Under the pieces are notes generated by a model, which ran no database searches, was not told where the DNA came from, and worked only from the letters and a program-made list of their open reading frames with translations. From positions 1 through 64,000 of the forward strand of contig CALULQ010000008.1 in NCBI GenBank assembly GCA_944321525.1: a DNA stretch of 64,000 nt, written 5' to 3'. Below are positions 33,523-42,215 of the stretch, in pieces (position 1 is the first letter of the stretch; the number at the start of each line of letters is the position of its first letter). The stretch comes from an uncultured Paraprevotella sp. Its GTDB lineage: Bacteria; Bacteroidota; Bacteroidia; Bacteroidales; Bacteroidaceae. The translations under genes were made by a program, and so were the position numbers.

Positions 33523-35430
33523 TTAGTGAGACAGGGAAACAAGACGGCCGATTTCTTCTGGATTCAACGCACGATGGTATAAAATATAATTCTTTATATC
33601 ACCGGTGCATGCTCCGAGAGCCAGCCGCTTCAGGCCCGCTTCCCGCTCCAGGCTCTGGTCCGCCAGACCGTTGACGTAGGTGGTCAGGCGCCCTCCTTCG
33701 GACACGACGGCCAGCAAGACACGCGGATAGAGCTCTACGGGATACCACTTGCCGTTCGTGCCGCGCCCATAGCGCGCCCAGCTGTCGGCCGTGCCCAGAA
33801 CGTTGGCGCTGCGCACGGTGTCGCCCGCCACCACCAGGTAAGGTTTCAACGTGGCCGAGTCCGCGCCCCACGCCCAGTCGTCGCCTTCGCAGAACACGCC
33901 GTCCACGGGCTTGCCGCCAGTCTCAACCCAGAAGAAAAGGGTGAAATCGGACTTGCGCCGTTCGCGCGGAATCTTCAGCTTCAGCTGCTCCCCGGCCGCA
34001 CACACGCTGCCGCCCCACAGGTCGGAATAGGCCAGCATCCCCTCGTCGATAGCCACAGGCTCCTCCGCCCAACGGAAATCGGCGTGGACCGCTGTGGGAT
34101 AACCGGGACGAGCCGAGCTGACAATCCAGTCGTAATAGTCGCCGCGCATCCATGCCAGGCGCAAGGGCGAACCCTCGGAACCGGGAAGGATGTAGGGCCG
34201 CACGTTGTTCTTGCGGGAATTATGAGTGACGGCTTCTTGGGCTACAGCGCCCGTGCGGGTGTCCACCGTATACTTGACAATCTCGTACATCCGGCCAAAG
34301 GCACCGCCCACAGGCACGGAGCAATACACCACGTCGGGACGGACAGGGTCGATGGCCATGCCGCCGCTGTAGCAATGCTCAATGTCGGGCGACTGATGGA
34401 AATGGCCGCCGCCATGGGCCAGGAAGATTTCCTTCCAAGCCTTGCCGTCCCAATAGAGATAGTAATAATCGTGTTGTTTCTTGTCACCGCTGATTTTCAC
34501 CATGGCTATCACGGGATTTCCCTGCTTGTCGGCCGTCACCTGCCACACCCAGTCGCGCATGCCCGGCGTGTGGTCGGCCACCGCCACGGGGAAATCGACG
34601 GCATACTGCTCCTTGCGGTTCACCTGCAACGGGCCGTCGGCAATGGTGGAGAGCACACGTCCCTGCACGTCTTCCAGTTGCAGCGTGTTGATGTTGACGC
34701 TGTTCATGTACAACCAGTTCGGGTTTTCGTTATCCGGATGCCCGGTGGTGTAGGTGAACATGATGCGATCCTTCCCGTTGGAGCAATATTTGGCATACGG
34801 ACGGGCGCCCGTGGACTGCACCATCTGATAAGGTCCCCAGTCTATCGCTACGTTGTCTTCAGCGTCGGGCAACGACAGGCGGGCGATGGTGGGATGCCAA
34901 TGGATGCCGCGCCAACACAGGTAGATGTGCTCCGGGTCGTCCGACAGGATGAAGGGAGAGGGATAGGTGGTGTTGTCCGCCGTGAGAATCTTCTTCTCTT
35001 CCCCCAAGGTCGTGATGTCGCCGGGAAGCCGCGATATGCGGTAGTAGAAACAAGGTTCGTCCGTGTGGCGCGAATAGAAGATCATGATCCGTTCGTCGGG
35101 CAAGACAAGGAAGGTGGGATTGTTGTGGTCGTCGGGCTGGAAATAGGAGCGCACCAGGACTTCCGTGCGGCGCTTCTTCAGGAAGTCGTACTGCACGGCC
35201 TTGACCGCCCCGTGGACGTCGATGTATCCCACATAACTGCTGTTAATCGTACCACTCTCGTTCTCGTAGTGCAACGCACGAGGGTCTGCAAACCAGCACC
35301 AGGCGCCTTCGGACGCCACCTCGTGCCCTTCATACACTACTGACTCGGCGGGCGAAAGCTCCGCCTGTGCCTTGACTGTCGTCGCGAAACCGGCCAGACA
35401 AGCCATTACCAACAAATAAAGTTTTCTCAT
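33523..35430 (-). CDS. Secreted BNR_4 beta-propeller protein, possible polysaccharide lyase
   Basis: A 635-residue exported protein: signal peptide (LYLLVMACLAGFATTVKAQ), then a seven-bladed-propeller-like domain of the BNR_4 kind (AWCWFADPRALHYE, YFQPDDHNNPTFLVLPD, GIHWHPTIARLSLPD, GGHFHQSPDIEHCYSGG). The C-terminal part of about 200 residues (YLVVAGDTVRSANVLG, then YPRVLLAVVSEGGRLTTYVN) looks like a LamG-type binding module. BNR_4 proteins include polysaccharide lyases of the ulvan/PL24-25 kind and sialidase-like enzymes, so carbohydrate action is likely but unproven. It starts 9 bases after the exporter permease gene ends, so it may share the exporter operon. Confidence 0.7.
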   Translation of the reverse strand: MRKLYLLVMACLAGFATTVKAQAELSPAESVVYEGHEVASEGAWCWFADPRALHYENESGTINSSYVGYIDVHGAVKAVQYDFLKKRRTEVLVRSYFQPDDHNNPTFLVLPDERIMIFYSRHTDEPCFYYRISRLPGDITTLGEEKKILTADNTTYPSPFILSDDPEHIYLCWRGIHWHPTIARLSLPDAEDNVAIDWGPYQMVQSTGARPYAKYCSNGKDRIMFTYTTGHPDNENPNWLYMNSVNINTLQLEDVQGRVLSTIADGPLQVNRKEQYAVDFPVAVADHTPGMRDWVWQVTADKQGNPVIAMVKISGDKKQHDYYYLYWDGKAWKEIFLAHGGGHFHQSPDIEHCYSGGMAIDPVRPDVVYCSVPVGGAFGRMYEIVKYTVDTRTGAVAQEAVTHNSRKNNVRPYILPGSEGSPLRLAWMRGDYYDWIVSSARPGYPTAVHADFRWAEEPVAIDEGMLAYSDLWGGSVCAAGEQLKLKIPRERRKSDFTLFFWVETGGKPVDGVFCEGDDWAWGADSATLKPYLVVAGDTVRSANVLGTADSWARYGRGTNGKWYPVELYPRVLLAVVSEGGRLTTYVNGLADQSLEREAGLKRLALGACTGDIKNYILYHRALNPEEIGRLVSLSH

Positions 35431-35439
35431 GATTATAGA

Positions 35440-36654
35440 TTAGTTTAATGTTTCCGACTTTTTCCGACTCTCGTTTATCAGGTAATAATAGGTGGCGCAG
35501 GCCGTCAGGAAGTAGACCACAGCCTGGACCCACAGCCCCACATACTCGAATGCCACATCCTCCAGCAAGGCTCCCATCGTGTTGATGCGCACAAAACCGT
35601 TGATGCCGAAGGTGGAGGGCAGCAGCCAAGAGACATACTCCCAAAACGGAGGCACTGCCACGCCCGGCCACGAAATGCCCGAAATAAACAACATCGGCAA
35701 GGACATGAACACGAAGATGGGCATGCACGTCTCGCGCTGGAACACCAGAATGGAACAGGTCATGGCGAAGAAGATACAGGCCAACAAATAAGGAACCATG
35801 AAGGCCAAGAGGTCGGTGGCCTGTGGAATCTGGACCAAATGGAACAGACGCGGCACGACGGCCAGCACCCAAATGCCCACCAAAGCGTACACCATGAAGT
35901 AGCATAGCGCTTTGCCCAGCACCAATCGCACCGTCCCGCGCCCCTGTCCGCTGATGAGTTGGGTGTGGAACGTGCCGCGCTCGCGCGCCGTGCCGTTCAT
36001 CATCCCGACGCCCAGCAACAATGTCTGTTGGAGCACGAGCATCAGCACGGCCGGTATGAGGAAACTGGCAAAGCCGTTGGTGGGATTGAACAGAGCCACA
36101 TCCTGGTAACGCAAAGGGGCTGTGGCCACCTCGCCCTCCCGGACCGTGGTGCTCCCCAACCGCTCCACCTGCAACTCGGCATTCATCTCCAACGACACTT
36201 CCGTACACGCCAGCAGCAGCGCCTTGTAGTAGAGCAGTCCGCTCATGTCGCAATACAAGCTCACGTGGGCCTGTTCCCCGCGGTTCACCGTCCGGCTGAA
36301 ATCTTCCGGAATGCGGATTACACCGTAAACTTCCGCCCTTCGCATCCGTTCCTTCGCCTCTTCCATGTTGCTCGTCCGGCCCACCACCTTCACGTCCGGC
36401 GTGGCATCCACACGGCGGACGAACTCCCGGCTCATGGCCGTGTTCGCATCGTCCACCACGACAGCCGGCACTTCGCGGACCGTCTCTTCGGTGTAGATGA
36501 AAGCGTAAAGCAAAGGATAGAACAAAGGCACGAGGATGAAGAAAATCAAAGCACCCTGGTCGCGCACGGTCCGTCCCGCTTCCTTCCGCCAGATGAAGAA
36601 AGTGTCGCTTATCGCCTCGTGCAACAACTTATATAAATCTCTTAATGTTCTCAT
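35440..36654 (-). CDS. ABC-2 type permease, second of a pair
   Basis: A 404-residue permease (ABC2_membrane_3 type). One membrane segment near the N-terminus (ALIFFILVPLFYPLLYAFIY) precedes an extracytoplasmic domain of about 150 residues (VPAVVVDDANTAMSREFVRR), and then five membrane segments (FLIPAVLMLVLQQTLLLGV to VYFLTACATYYYL). It resembles YhhJ/YbhS half-transporters, which work with an HlyD protein and TolC. It starts 8 bases after the end of its partner permease gene. No ATPase gene is present in the run. Confidence 0.82.
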   Translation of the reverse strand: MRTLRDLYKLLHEAISDTFFIWRKEAGRTVRDQGALIFFILVPLFYPLLYAFIYTEETVREVPAVVVDDANTAMSREFVRRVDATPDVKVVGRTSNMEEAKERMRRAEVYGVIRIPEDFSRTVNRGEQAHVSLYCDMSGLLYYKALLLACTEVSLEMNAELQVERLGSTTVREGEVATAPLRYQDVALFNPTNGFASFLIPAVLMLVLQQTLLLGVGMMNGTARERGTFHTQLISGQGRGTVRLVLGKALCYFMVYALVGIWVLAVVPRLFHLVQIPQATDLLAFMVPYLLACIFFAMTCSILVFQRETCMPIFVFMSLPMLFISGISWPGVAVPPFWEYVSWLLPSTFGINGFVRINTMGALLEDVAFEYVGLWVQAVVYFLTACATYYYLINESRKKSETLN

Positions 36655-36661
36655 TCCGGGC

Positions 36662-37831
36662 TCAAGGTATATAATCGAAATTCAGCATCACCTTGCGCAA
36701 ACGCCCCAGCACCAGCCACGGCAACAATGCAAACAAGAGCAATGCCATATATGACTTCCAGACATAGGACAAGGGATTGCCATCCAACGTCTGCCCCACG
36801 TATATTAAAAAGTAATGCCGCAAAGGAAACAGGTTGCTGAGCATCTGCAAAGCAGGATGCATGGCCATCACCGGAAAAGAGAAGCCGGAAATGGAAAACG
36901 ACACGACGCCCCACAACGAACAGGCGCTCAGTGCCAACCGCAAAGTGGGTATCACGGCAATGAAAAACACGCCCAGCCCTTGCGAGGCCAACACCGTCAT
37001 GGCTGCCTGCAACAACAGCGGACCGATGCCGCAATGGCACGGAAAATGCAGCACGCCATAAAGGTAGGTATAGTGGGCTACTACGGTCAGGAAGAACACG
37101 GCCGCATGAGGCAACAGTTTGCCCACGAGAGCTTTCCACATGCTGTTGTCCGCCATGGCCAACCATGCCTTCCCCGTGCCGTCCTTGATTTCGACGCCTA
37201 TGGCAAACACGGTCATCATGAAAATCAGTATCATCAGGATGCCGGGAAGAATCGTGTTGTTCAAGTACACCGAATAATTGAGCCATGGATTCGACAAGGC
37301 ATGGGTGTCGACGACGACAGGCTGAAGGAACGCCATGGCCCGATGCTCGTCCACACCCTTGGCCTGCAACGTCTTCAGGCCGACAGACGCGTTGGCCAGC
37401 ACCGACATGGTACGCAGGTCGCGATAAATCAGCGAGCCGGCAATCAACAGGCTGTTGTTGGTGTAGAACGACACCACCGGCTGACGGTTGGCCATGACCT
37501 CGTCCGTCGTTCCCTCCGGTATATAGTAGAAGGCATATATCTTTCCCTCTTGCATGGCCCGTCGCGCCTCGCTCACCGAAGCGTAACGCTCCGTCAGACG
37601 CACTTGACTGAAAGCGTCCATGTTGCGCAGGATTTCCCTTGTGGTGGCCGTGTTATCCTCGTCCACCACCCCCACGGGCATATCCTTGGGCAAGCCTTCG
37701 CCCATCAACGTGGTGAAGAACAGGCAACACACGGCAGGTGCCACCAGCATGCAACACAAATACAGCGGTCTGGCCACCATCCTCCGGCACTCCCGCACCA
37801 CGATATCCCATATAGCACGCAAAGCACTCAT
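36662..37831 (-). CDS. ABC-2 type permease, first of a pair
   Basis: A 389-residue permease with the same design as its neighbour: an N-terminal membrane anchor (RPLYLCCMLVAPAVCCLFF), a large periplasmic loop (PVGVVDEDNTATTREILRN) and C-terminal membrane helices (GILMILIFMMTVFAIGVEI to YMALLLFALLPWLVL). The two sequences are homologous and presumably form a heterodimeric channel. It follows hlyD by 13 bases. The substrate is unknown and could be a drug, lipid or peptide. Confidence 0.82.
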   Translation of the reverse strand: MSALRAIWDIVVRECRRMVARPLYLCCMLVAPAVCCLFFTTLMGEGLPKDMPVGVVDEDNTATTREILRNMDAFSQVRLTERYASVSEARRAMQEGKIYAFYYIPEGTTDEVMANRQPVVSFYTNNSLLIAGSLIYRDLRTMSVLANASVGLKTLQAKGVDEHRAMAFLQPVVVDTHALSNPWLNYSVYLNNTILPGILMILIFMMTVFAIGVEIKDGTGKAWLAMADNSMWKALVGKLLPHAAVFFLTVVAHYTYLYGVLHFPCHCGIGPLLLQAAMTVLASQGLGVFFIAVIPTLRLALSACSLWGVVSFSISGFSFPVMAMHPALQMLSNLFPLRHYFLIYVGQTLDGNPLSYVWKSYMALLLFALLPWLVLGRLRKVMLNFDYIP

Positions 37832-37844
37832 CTCAGCGGCCCTT

Positions 37845-38831
37845 CTAACGCTTAATGACCACCGACATGCCGGGACGGAGCACCTCTTTCACGCCAATGG
37901 GCACGGCCCTCACCTCAAAGGTCTTCAGGTCATACTGCCCGGTGGTTTTTGTGGCTTTCCATGCCGCATAAGTCCCGCGGTCTTTCATGTAGGTGACTTT
38001 CAGTTTGATGTCCTTGTCAAAAGCGGGCACATAAGCCGTGAACTCCGTCCCCACGGACAAGCCCTTCAGCAAGTCTTCGCGCACATTGAAAGTGGCCCAA
38101 CGGTCGTCCAGCATCGTGACATTCATGATGGGTGCGCCCGTGCCTACAAGCTCTCCCACCTTAGGGAAGATTTCCGAAACCTCGCCGTCCATCTGCGCCA
38201 GCAGGATGGTTTCCTTCACGTAGGAGTTCACTTCGGCAATGGCGCCTTCGGCCCTCGCCAGTTGAGCGGCCGCTGCCTCCTTGTCCTCCCGCTGCGCACC
38301 GTTGCGCGCCATCTCGTACTGCGACTTGGCCGCCCGTTCGGTGGCCGCCATCGCCTGATAGTTGGCATACGCCTCGTCACGCTTCTGCGCGCTCATCACG
38401 CCGTCCTCGAACAAACGGTTGACACGCTGATAAGACTTCTCTGCGATGTCCAATCCGGCCTTCGCCTTCTGCCACATCTCGTATGCCCCCTGCAGCTGTT
38501 CGGCACGTGTCCCGCGGTCGGCCTTGTCTTTCAAGGCCTGCGCGGCCTGCCCTGCGGCTTCCGCCTGCGAGAGCTTGGCCAACACGTCGGGAGCTTCCAG
38601 CACGGCCAAAGTGTCGCCGGCACGCACGTGGTCGCCCTCTTCCACATACAGATGCAGGATGCGTCCCGGCACTTTGCTGGAAACGCGGTATTCCGAGGCT
38701 TCCATCTCTCCCTGAATCGACTCGTCGTCGTGTCCCAGCAGCAACATTCCCGCCACGGCTACGGCTACGACGACCACCACCAAGGCCACCAAGGCCCATA
38801 TCACATTGCTATTTTGTTTTTTCGAATCCAT
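37845..38831 (-). CDS. HlyD-family membrane-fusion protein
   Basis: A 328-residue periplasmic adaptor anchored by one N-terminal membrane helix (VIWALVALVVVVVAVAVAG). It has the biotin-lipoyl-like half motifs (YRVSSKVPGRILHLYVEEGD, then VRAGDTLAVLEAPDV), a long helical hairpin (the AQALKDKADRGTRAEQLQG to LARAEGAIAEVNSYV part) and the beta-barrel end (KEVLRPGMSVVIKR). It bridges the ABC-2 permeases to the TolC protein. It follows tolC by 40 bases in the same operon. Confidence 0.87.
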   Translation of the reverse strand: MDSKKQNSNVIWALVALVVVVVAVAVAGMLLLGHDDESIQGEMEASEYRVSSKVPGRILHLYVEEGDHVRAGDTLAVLEAPDVLAKLSQAEAAGQAAQALKDKADRGTRAEQLQGAYEMWQKAKAGLDIAEKSYQRVNRLFEDGVMSAQKRDEAYANYQAMAATERAAKSQYEMARNGAQREDKEAAAAQLARAEGAIAEVNSYVKETILLAQMDGEVSEIFPKVGELVGTGAPIMNVTMLDDRWATFNVREDLLKGLSVGTEFTAYVPAFDKDIKLKVTYMKDRGTYAAWKATKTTGQYDLKTFEVRAVPIGVKEVLRPGMSVVIKR

Positions 38832-38871
38832 AAATGTCTCCTCTATATAAAATCGTTAAGGTATCCGTTGT

Positions 38872-40365
38872 TTATCTCGCCGCATCCAGCGTTCCCATGG
38901 CCTTTTGCAAGTAAGCCTGCGCCAACTTCATGTCTATCTGAGCGTCGATATTGTCCGACTGGGCCGACAGCCAGGCCGTCTGCGCCTCCATCACGTTCGA
39001 CACCGGAATGACGCCTTCCTTGAATCCCCGGTCGGCATAGCGCAGGTTTTCCTCGGCCTTCTCCATGTTCTTGCGCGAAAGCGCCATGCGCTTGCCCGCC
39101 TCCGACACCTTGAACAGGCTTTGGTTGACCTGCAGTTCTATTTTCTCCTGCGCTTCGCTTTGCTGCAGACGTGCGATGTTGACCTCGCTCTTGGCGGCCT
39201 TCACCTTATATATGCCTTCGTTCCAATGGAAGATGGGCACGGAAAGCATGACGCCCACGTTCCACATGCCGCGGAACTTGTTCTCGAAGCCATTCAGCAG
39301 AGCGGGATTGGACACCATGTATCCTCCGGTGAGGGCCAAAGAGGGAAGCATCTCCGAACGCACCACGCGCACCTTGTCTTCGTATATCTTATGGGCCAAG
39401 TCAAGGCTTTTCAGTTCGGGACGGTTCTCGAACGCGCGCTCCACGGCATCGTCCGGTACGGTTTCCCAAAGCGACAAGTCCGCACGTTCCTCGTCGGCCA
39501 AGGAGAACTGCGTGTCGAGCGGCAAGCCGCACAATTGGCAAAGCAACATCTTGGAGAGCGCCAGTCCGTTGTCCACCTTCATCAGCATCATCTCCGCCTC
39601 GTTCACCTTCACTTTCACGGTGAGTCCGTCGGCCTTGGTGGCCACTCCTTCTTCTATCATCCGCTCCACGTCGCTATCCAGACGGGAAACCAGTTCGAGG
39701 AAGCTTTCGGCCATCTTTTTCTTATAGCCCAAGGACACGACGGTCCAATAAGCATTGTCCGTGTCCAAAAGCACCTCTTGCAGTTTCGCGTCGTGTTGCG
39801 TGCGCGCCAGCGTTTCCGACAGTTTCGTGATGCGGTGGTAAGCCCTGATTTTCCCGCCCATGTAGAGGGGTTGTGCCAGCGTGACGGCCCCGGCCCACAC
39901 GTTCCTCGTATCCGTCCGGAAGGCGTCCACCAGCTCGCTGCCCAGGCGGTCCAGCACGGAGGCGATGCCCGTCAGCCCGCCGCCTTGCAACGCCTGTTGC
40001 AGTGCGCCTGCCAGTTGCGGGTCGGTTTGCCCGATTTGCTGTACGAATGCCGACACCGAGTGCATAATGCCTTGCTGCAGGTTTGTCCCCGCATGGCTCA
40101 ATGCAGACTTCTGCCGGTCGTCGAGCAAGGAGATTTCATCACTGAAAAACATATAACCTCCCGTGGCAGAGAAGTCGGGAAGGTAGTTCGTGAAAGCCGC
40201 CTTCCGCTCATACCGCGCCTTGTCCATCCTCTCCTTGGCCATGAGCAAGCCTTTGTTGTGGGCCAACGCCATGTTCCGGCAGCTGTCCAAGTTGAAGACG
40301 CGCTGTGCCCGCAACGTACCGAAGCAAAGCGCCAGCACCAAAAAGCCGAAAAACCTTTTCATCAT
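38872..40365 (-). CDS. TolC-family outer-membrane efflux protein
   Basis: A 497-residue TolC-type protein. A signal peptide (MKRFFGFLVLALCFGTLRAQ) is followed by two helical repeats of the OEP family (FNLDSCRNMALAHNKGLLMA, then LAGALQQALQGGGLTG, and in the second half ENRPELKSLDLAHKIYEDK). The second half ends with VSNVMEAQTAWLSAQSDNID and LAQAYLQKAMG. Typical TolC proteins are 450-500 residues. An in-frame extension to 40434 has no signal-peptide logic, so the ATG at 40365 is used. It is the first gene of the exporter run, under a promoter with an inverted-repeat operator. Confidence 0.87.
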   Translation of the reverse strand: MMKRFFGFLVLALCFGTLRAQRVFNLDSCRNMALAHNKGLLMAKERMDKARYERKAAFTNYLPDFSATGGYMFFSDEISLLDDRQKSALSHAGTNLQQGIMHSVSAFVQQIGQTDPQLAGALQQALQGGGLTGIASVLDRLGSELVDAFRTDTRNVWAGAVTLAQPLYMGGKIRAYHRITKLSETLARTQHDAKLQEVLLDTDNAYWTVVSLGYKKKMAESFLELVSRLDSDVERMIEEGVATKADGLTVKVKVNEAEMMLMKVDNGLALSKMLLCQLCGLPLDTQFSLADEERADLSLWETVPDDAVERAFENRPELKSLDLAHKIYEDKVRVVRSEMLPSLALTGGYMVSNPALLNGFENKFRGMWNVGVMLSVPIFHWNEGIYKVKAAKSEVNIARLQQSEAQEKIELQVNQSLFKVSEAGKRMALSRKNMEKAEENLRYADRGFKEGVIPVSNVMEAQTAWLSAQSDNIDAQIDMKLAQAYLQKAMGTLDAAR

Positions 40366-40420
40366 ACCTTTTTTATTGGTTCTTATTGTCTGTTGCCCGA
40401 TGATTGCATAGGCAACGGAG

Positions 40421-40468
40421 CAAAAGTATAACAAAAATAGGTCAAACCCTCAAGATTTAACCTATTTT
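40421..40468 (-). promoter_or_regulatory. tolC promoter region with inverted-repeat operator candidate
   Basis: A TACTTTTG -7 element (40428-40421) lies 56 bases before the tolC ATG. Immediately upstream is a 9-bp inverted repeat AAAATAGGT (40434-40442) with ACCTATTTT (40460-40468), a size and position suited to a TetR-like repressor. No such repressor gene is in the window. The same repeat could act as a weak terminator for the gene ending at 40498. Confidence 0.4.
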
Positions 40469-40497
40469 CGTACATATTGGATTTTTTAGATACACTT

Positions 40498-41373
40498 CTA
40501 CTTCTCGTAATTGAAGCTTGCGTTGCCAATGTTGTGCCCGTCGGCAAAGATGGACACGCGGTAGGTGCCTTTGCTCAGGAACTCGTTGACGTCCCAATAA
40601 AGGGTCAGCGGAGTGGCTTCTCCCGTGTATTCGATGTCGCGCTTGGCCGAATATTCCAGGTTGCGGTTCTCATACATGAAAGTGCCGCCGTTGGTGAGCA
40701 CCTCGTTGTTGGGCTTGGTGATGCGCACGTAGATGCTCCTGTTTCCCGCCTGCGCCGTGATGTTGCGCGAGATGGTGAAGCTGACGGCAAACCGCTTCAC
40801 GTCCTTGATTTTCCGTGCCTTCTTTCCCCTCTTGTTCTGTCCCACCAGCGTGATGCCGGTAGCGTCCAGTTGCGAGGCGATGGCCACCTTTTCGCTCAGC
40901 GTCTCCTTCTCGGTGGAGAGGCTGGTGATGGTCTGCGTGGCTTGGGTGTATTGCGCCTTCACCTGCTGGTTCTCGCTGCGGAGCTGTTCGTTCACGCGGT
41001 TGAGCGAATCAATCTCGTGCACGTAACTGCGCAGGATTTTGCGCAAGGTGGCCAGTTCCTTTTTCAACCGCAGGATTTCGGCAGCGTCGGTGGCCTTCAC
41101 CTGCTTGAGCTCTTCCAGCAATGCTTCCGTGCGCTGCTGCTCCTTGTCGAGTTGCGCAATCAGGGAGTCATTATTGATTTGGGTCTTCATCTCGCTGTAT
41201 TGCTGGGCGAAGGCAGCGTACTCGTTTTCCATTTCGCGTTTGTCCATTTCGGCCAGCTTCAGCAGTTCTTCATTCTCTACGTTTTTCTGGTGCATCATAT
41301 AGAACGCCACGCCCAGCCCCACACAGAGGAGGGCGGCCACTATCGACCAGACGACGACATGCTTCTTATCCAT
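40498..41373 (-). CDS. Coiled-coil membrane protein of unknown function
   Basis: A 291-residue protein with one N-terminal membrane helix (VVVWSIVAALLCVGLGVAFYM), a long predicted coiled coil over about residues 30-155 rich in Glu/Lys/Gln/Leu (EMKTQINNDSLIAQLDKEQQ, LRKILRSYVHEIDSLNRVNE) and a C-terminal all-beta domain (VKRFAVSFTISRNITAQAG to YRVSIFADGHNIGNASF). This design is common in Bacteroidota envelope proteins, but no family name is recognised. It lies upstream of tolC on the same strand but is separated by an inverted repeat and a promoter. Confidence 0.6.
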   Translation of the reverse strand: MDKKHVVVWSIVAALLCVGLGVAFYMMHQKNVENEELLKLAEMDKREMENEYAAFAQQYSEMKTQINNDSLIAQLDKEQQRTEALLEELKQVKATDAAEILRLKKELATLRKILRSYVHEIDSLNRVNEQLRSENQQVKAQYTQATQTITSLSTEKETLSEKVAIASQLDATGITLVGQNKRGKKARKIKDVKRFAVSFTISRNITAQAGNRSIYVRITKPNNEVLTNGGTFMYENRNLEYSAKRDIEYTGEATPLTLYWDVNEFLSKGTYRVSIFADGHNIGNASFNYEK

Positions 41374-41501
41374 ATTGTTACAATTTGCGTGCTGCTTGGC
41401 GCACGCGGCTTCATTTTTACATTTTCACGGTCGCAAAGATAAATGTTTTCTTCCAAGACAGGAAACGAAATCCCATTTTTTTATTCCCCGGACAGAAAAT
41501 C

Positions 41502-42056
41502 CTATCTGGCGGCCATGAAAGGCACGGAAGCCCCGACGAGCTGGCGCACCTGCTGCAAGCCTTCTTCGTCGCACGTGACGGTCTTTTCGCCGCCATCGGG
41601 CAAGAACACGGTCACCGTGTTGTCGCCATTGAGCCTCATCAGCTTGAGCACTCCGTCTTCCTGCGCCAGGCCCCAGGTCTGTTCCTTCTCGTCGAACACC
41701 ATCTTCATCTCCTCGCCTGCGGTCTCGTCCTGGATGCGGTAACCGTCTTTCTCCGTCACAATAACATACGAGTGGCCGTTGCCGCCCACTACATGGCGCG
41801 TTTCTCCCACGGAAGCCAGCAAGGGGCTGCCGGTCCAGAACTCGATGGTGTTGAGCACGACCCAGTCCGCCGCCAGGCAAACGCCATAGACGGGGATGAA
41901 AATGAAGCCCAGGATTCCGTTGACAAACTTGGACTTCGTGAGGCTGGTGTTGATTTCAGCAAACTTGTTGAACAGCCCGAATGAGCCGATACAGGATGAA
42001 TAGAGCACGCATGCCGACAATCCCACGGCTGCAAATAACAACTTACGTCTTTTCAT
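41502..42056 (-). CDS. DUF3332-family lipoprotein
   Basis: A 184-residue lipoprotein (lipobox region LYSSCIGSFGLFNKF) with the DUF3332 pattern: SFxLFNKFAEIN, KFVNGILGFIFIPVYGVCL and the hallmark DWVVLNTIEFWTGSP. The second half is a small beta domain (YVIVTEKDGYRIQDETA). A TAGCTTTG -7 element (42107-42100) sits 43 bases upstream of the start. The function is unknown. Confidence 0.82.
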   Translation of the reverse strand: MKRRKLLFAAVGLSACVLYSSCIGSFGLFNKFAEINTSLTKSKFVNGILGFIFIPVYGVCLAADWVVLNTIEFWTGSPLLASVGETRHVVGGNGHSYVIVTEKDGYRIQDETAGEEMKMVFDEKEQTWGLAQEDGVLKLMRLNGDNTVTVFLPDGGEKTVTCDEEGLQQVRQLVGASVPFMAAR

Positions 42057-42215
42057 AATTTCAGGTCTTTAATCCGTCAAACAATAAAAACTATCGGGAC
42101 AAAGCTATATAAAAACAAGGAGAAAAGAAAAAAATCAAAAGCATAACCACGCTCTTTCTAATATTTTTTCTAATTTCGCGGCGCGTAATCATAAAAAAGC
42201 ACAAATGACACAAGA

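Noticed and set aside
40434..40468. Inverted repeat after the coiled-coil protein gene as a terminator
   Set aside because: The 9-bp stem is AT-rich with a 17-base loop and no T-run; an operator for tolC is more likely, though unproven.
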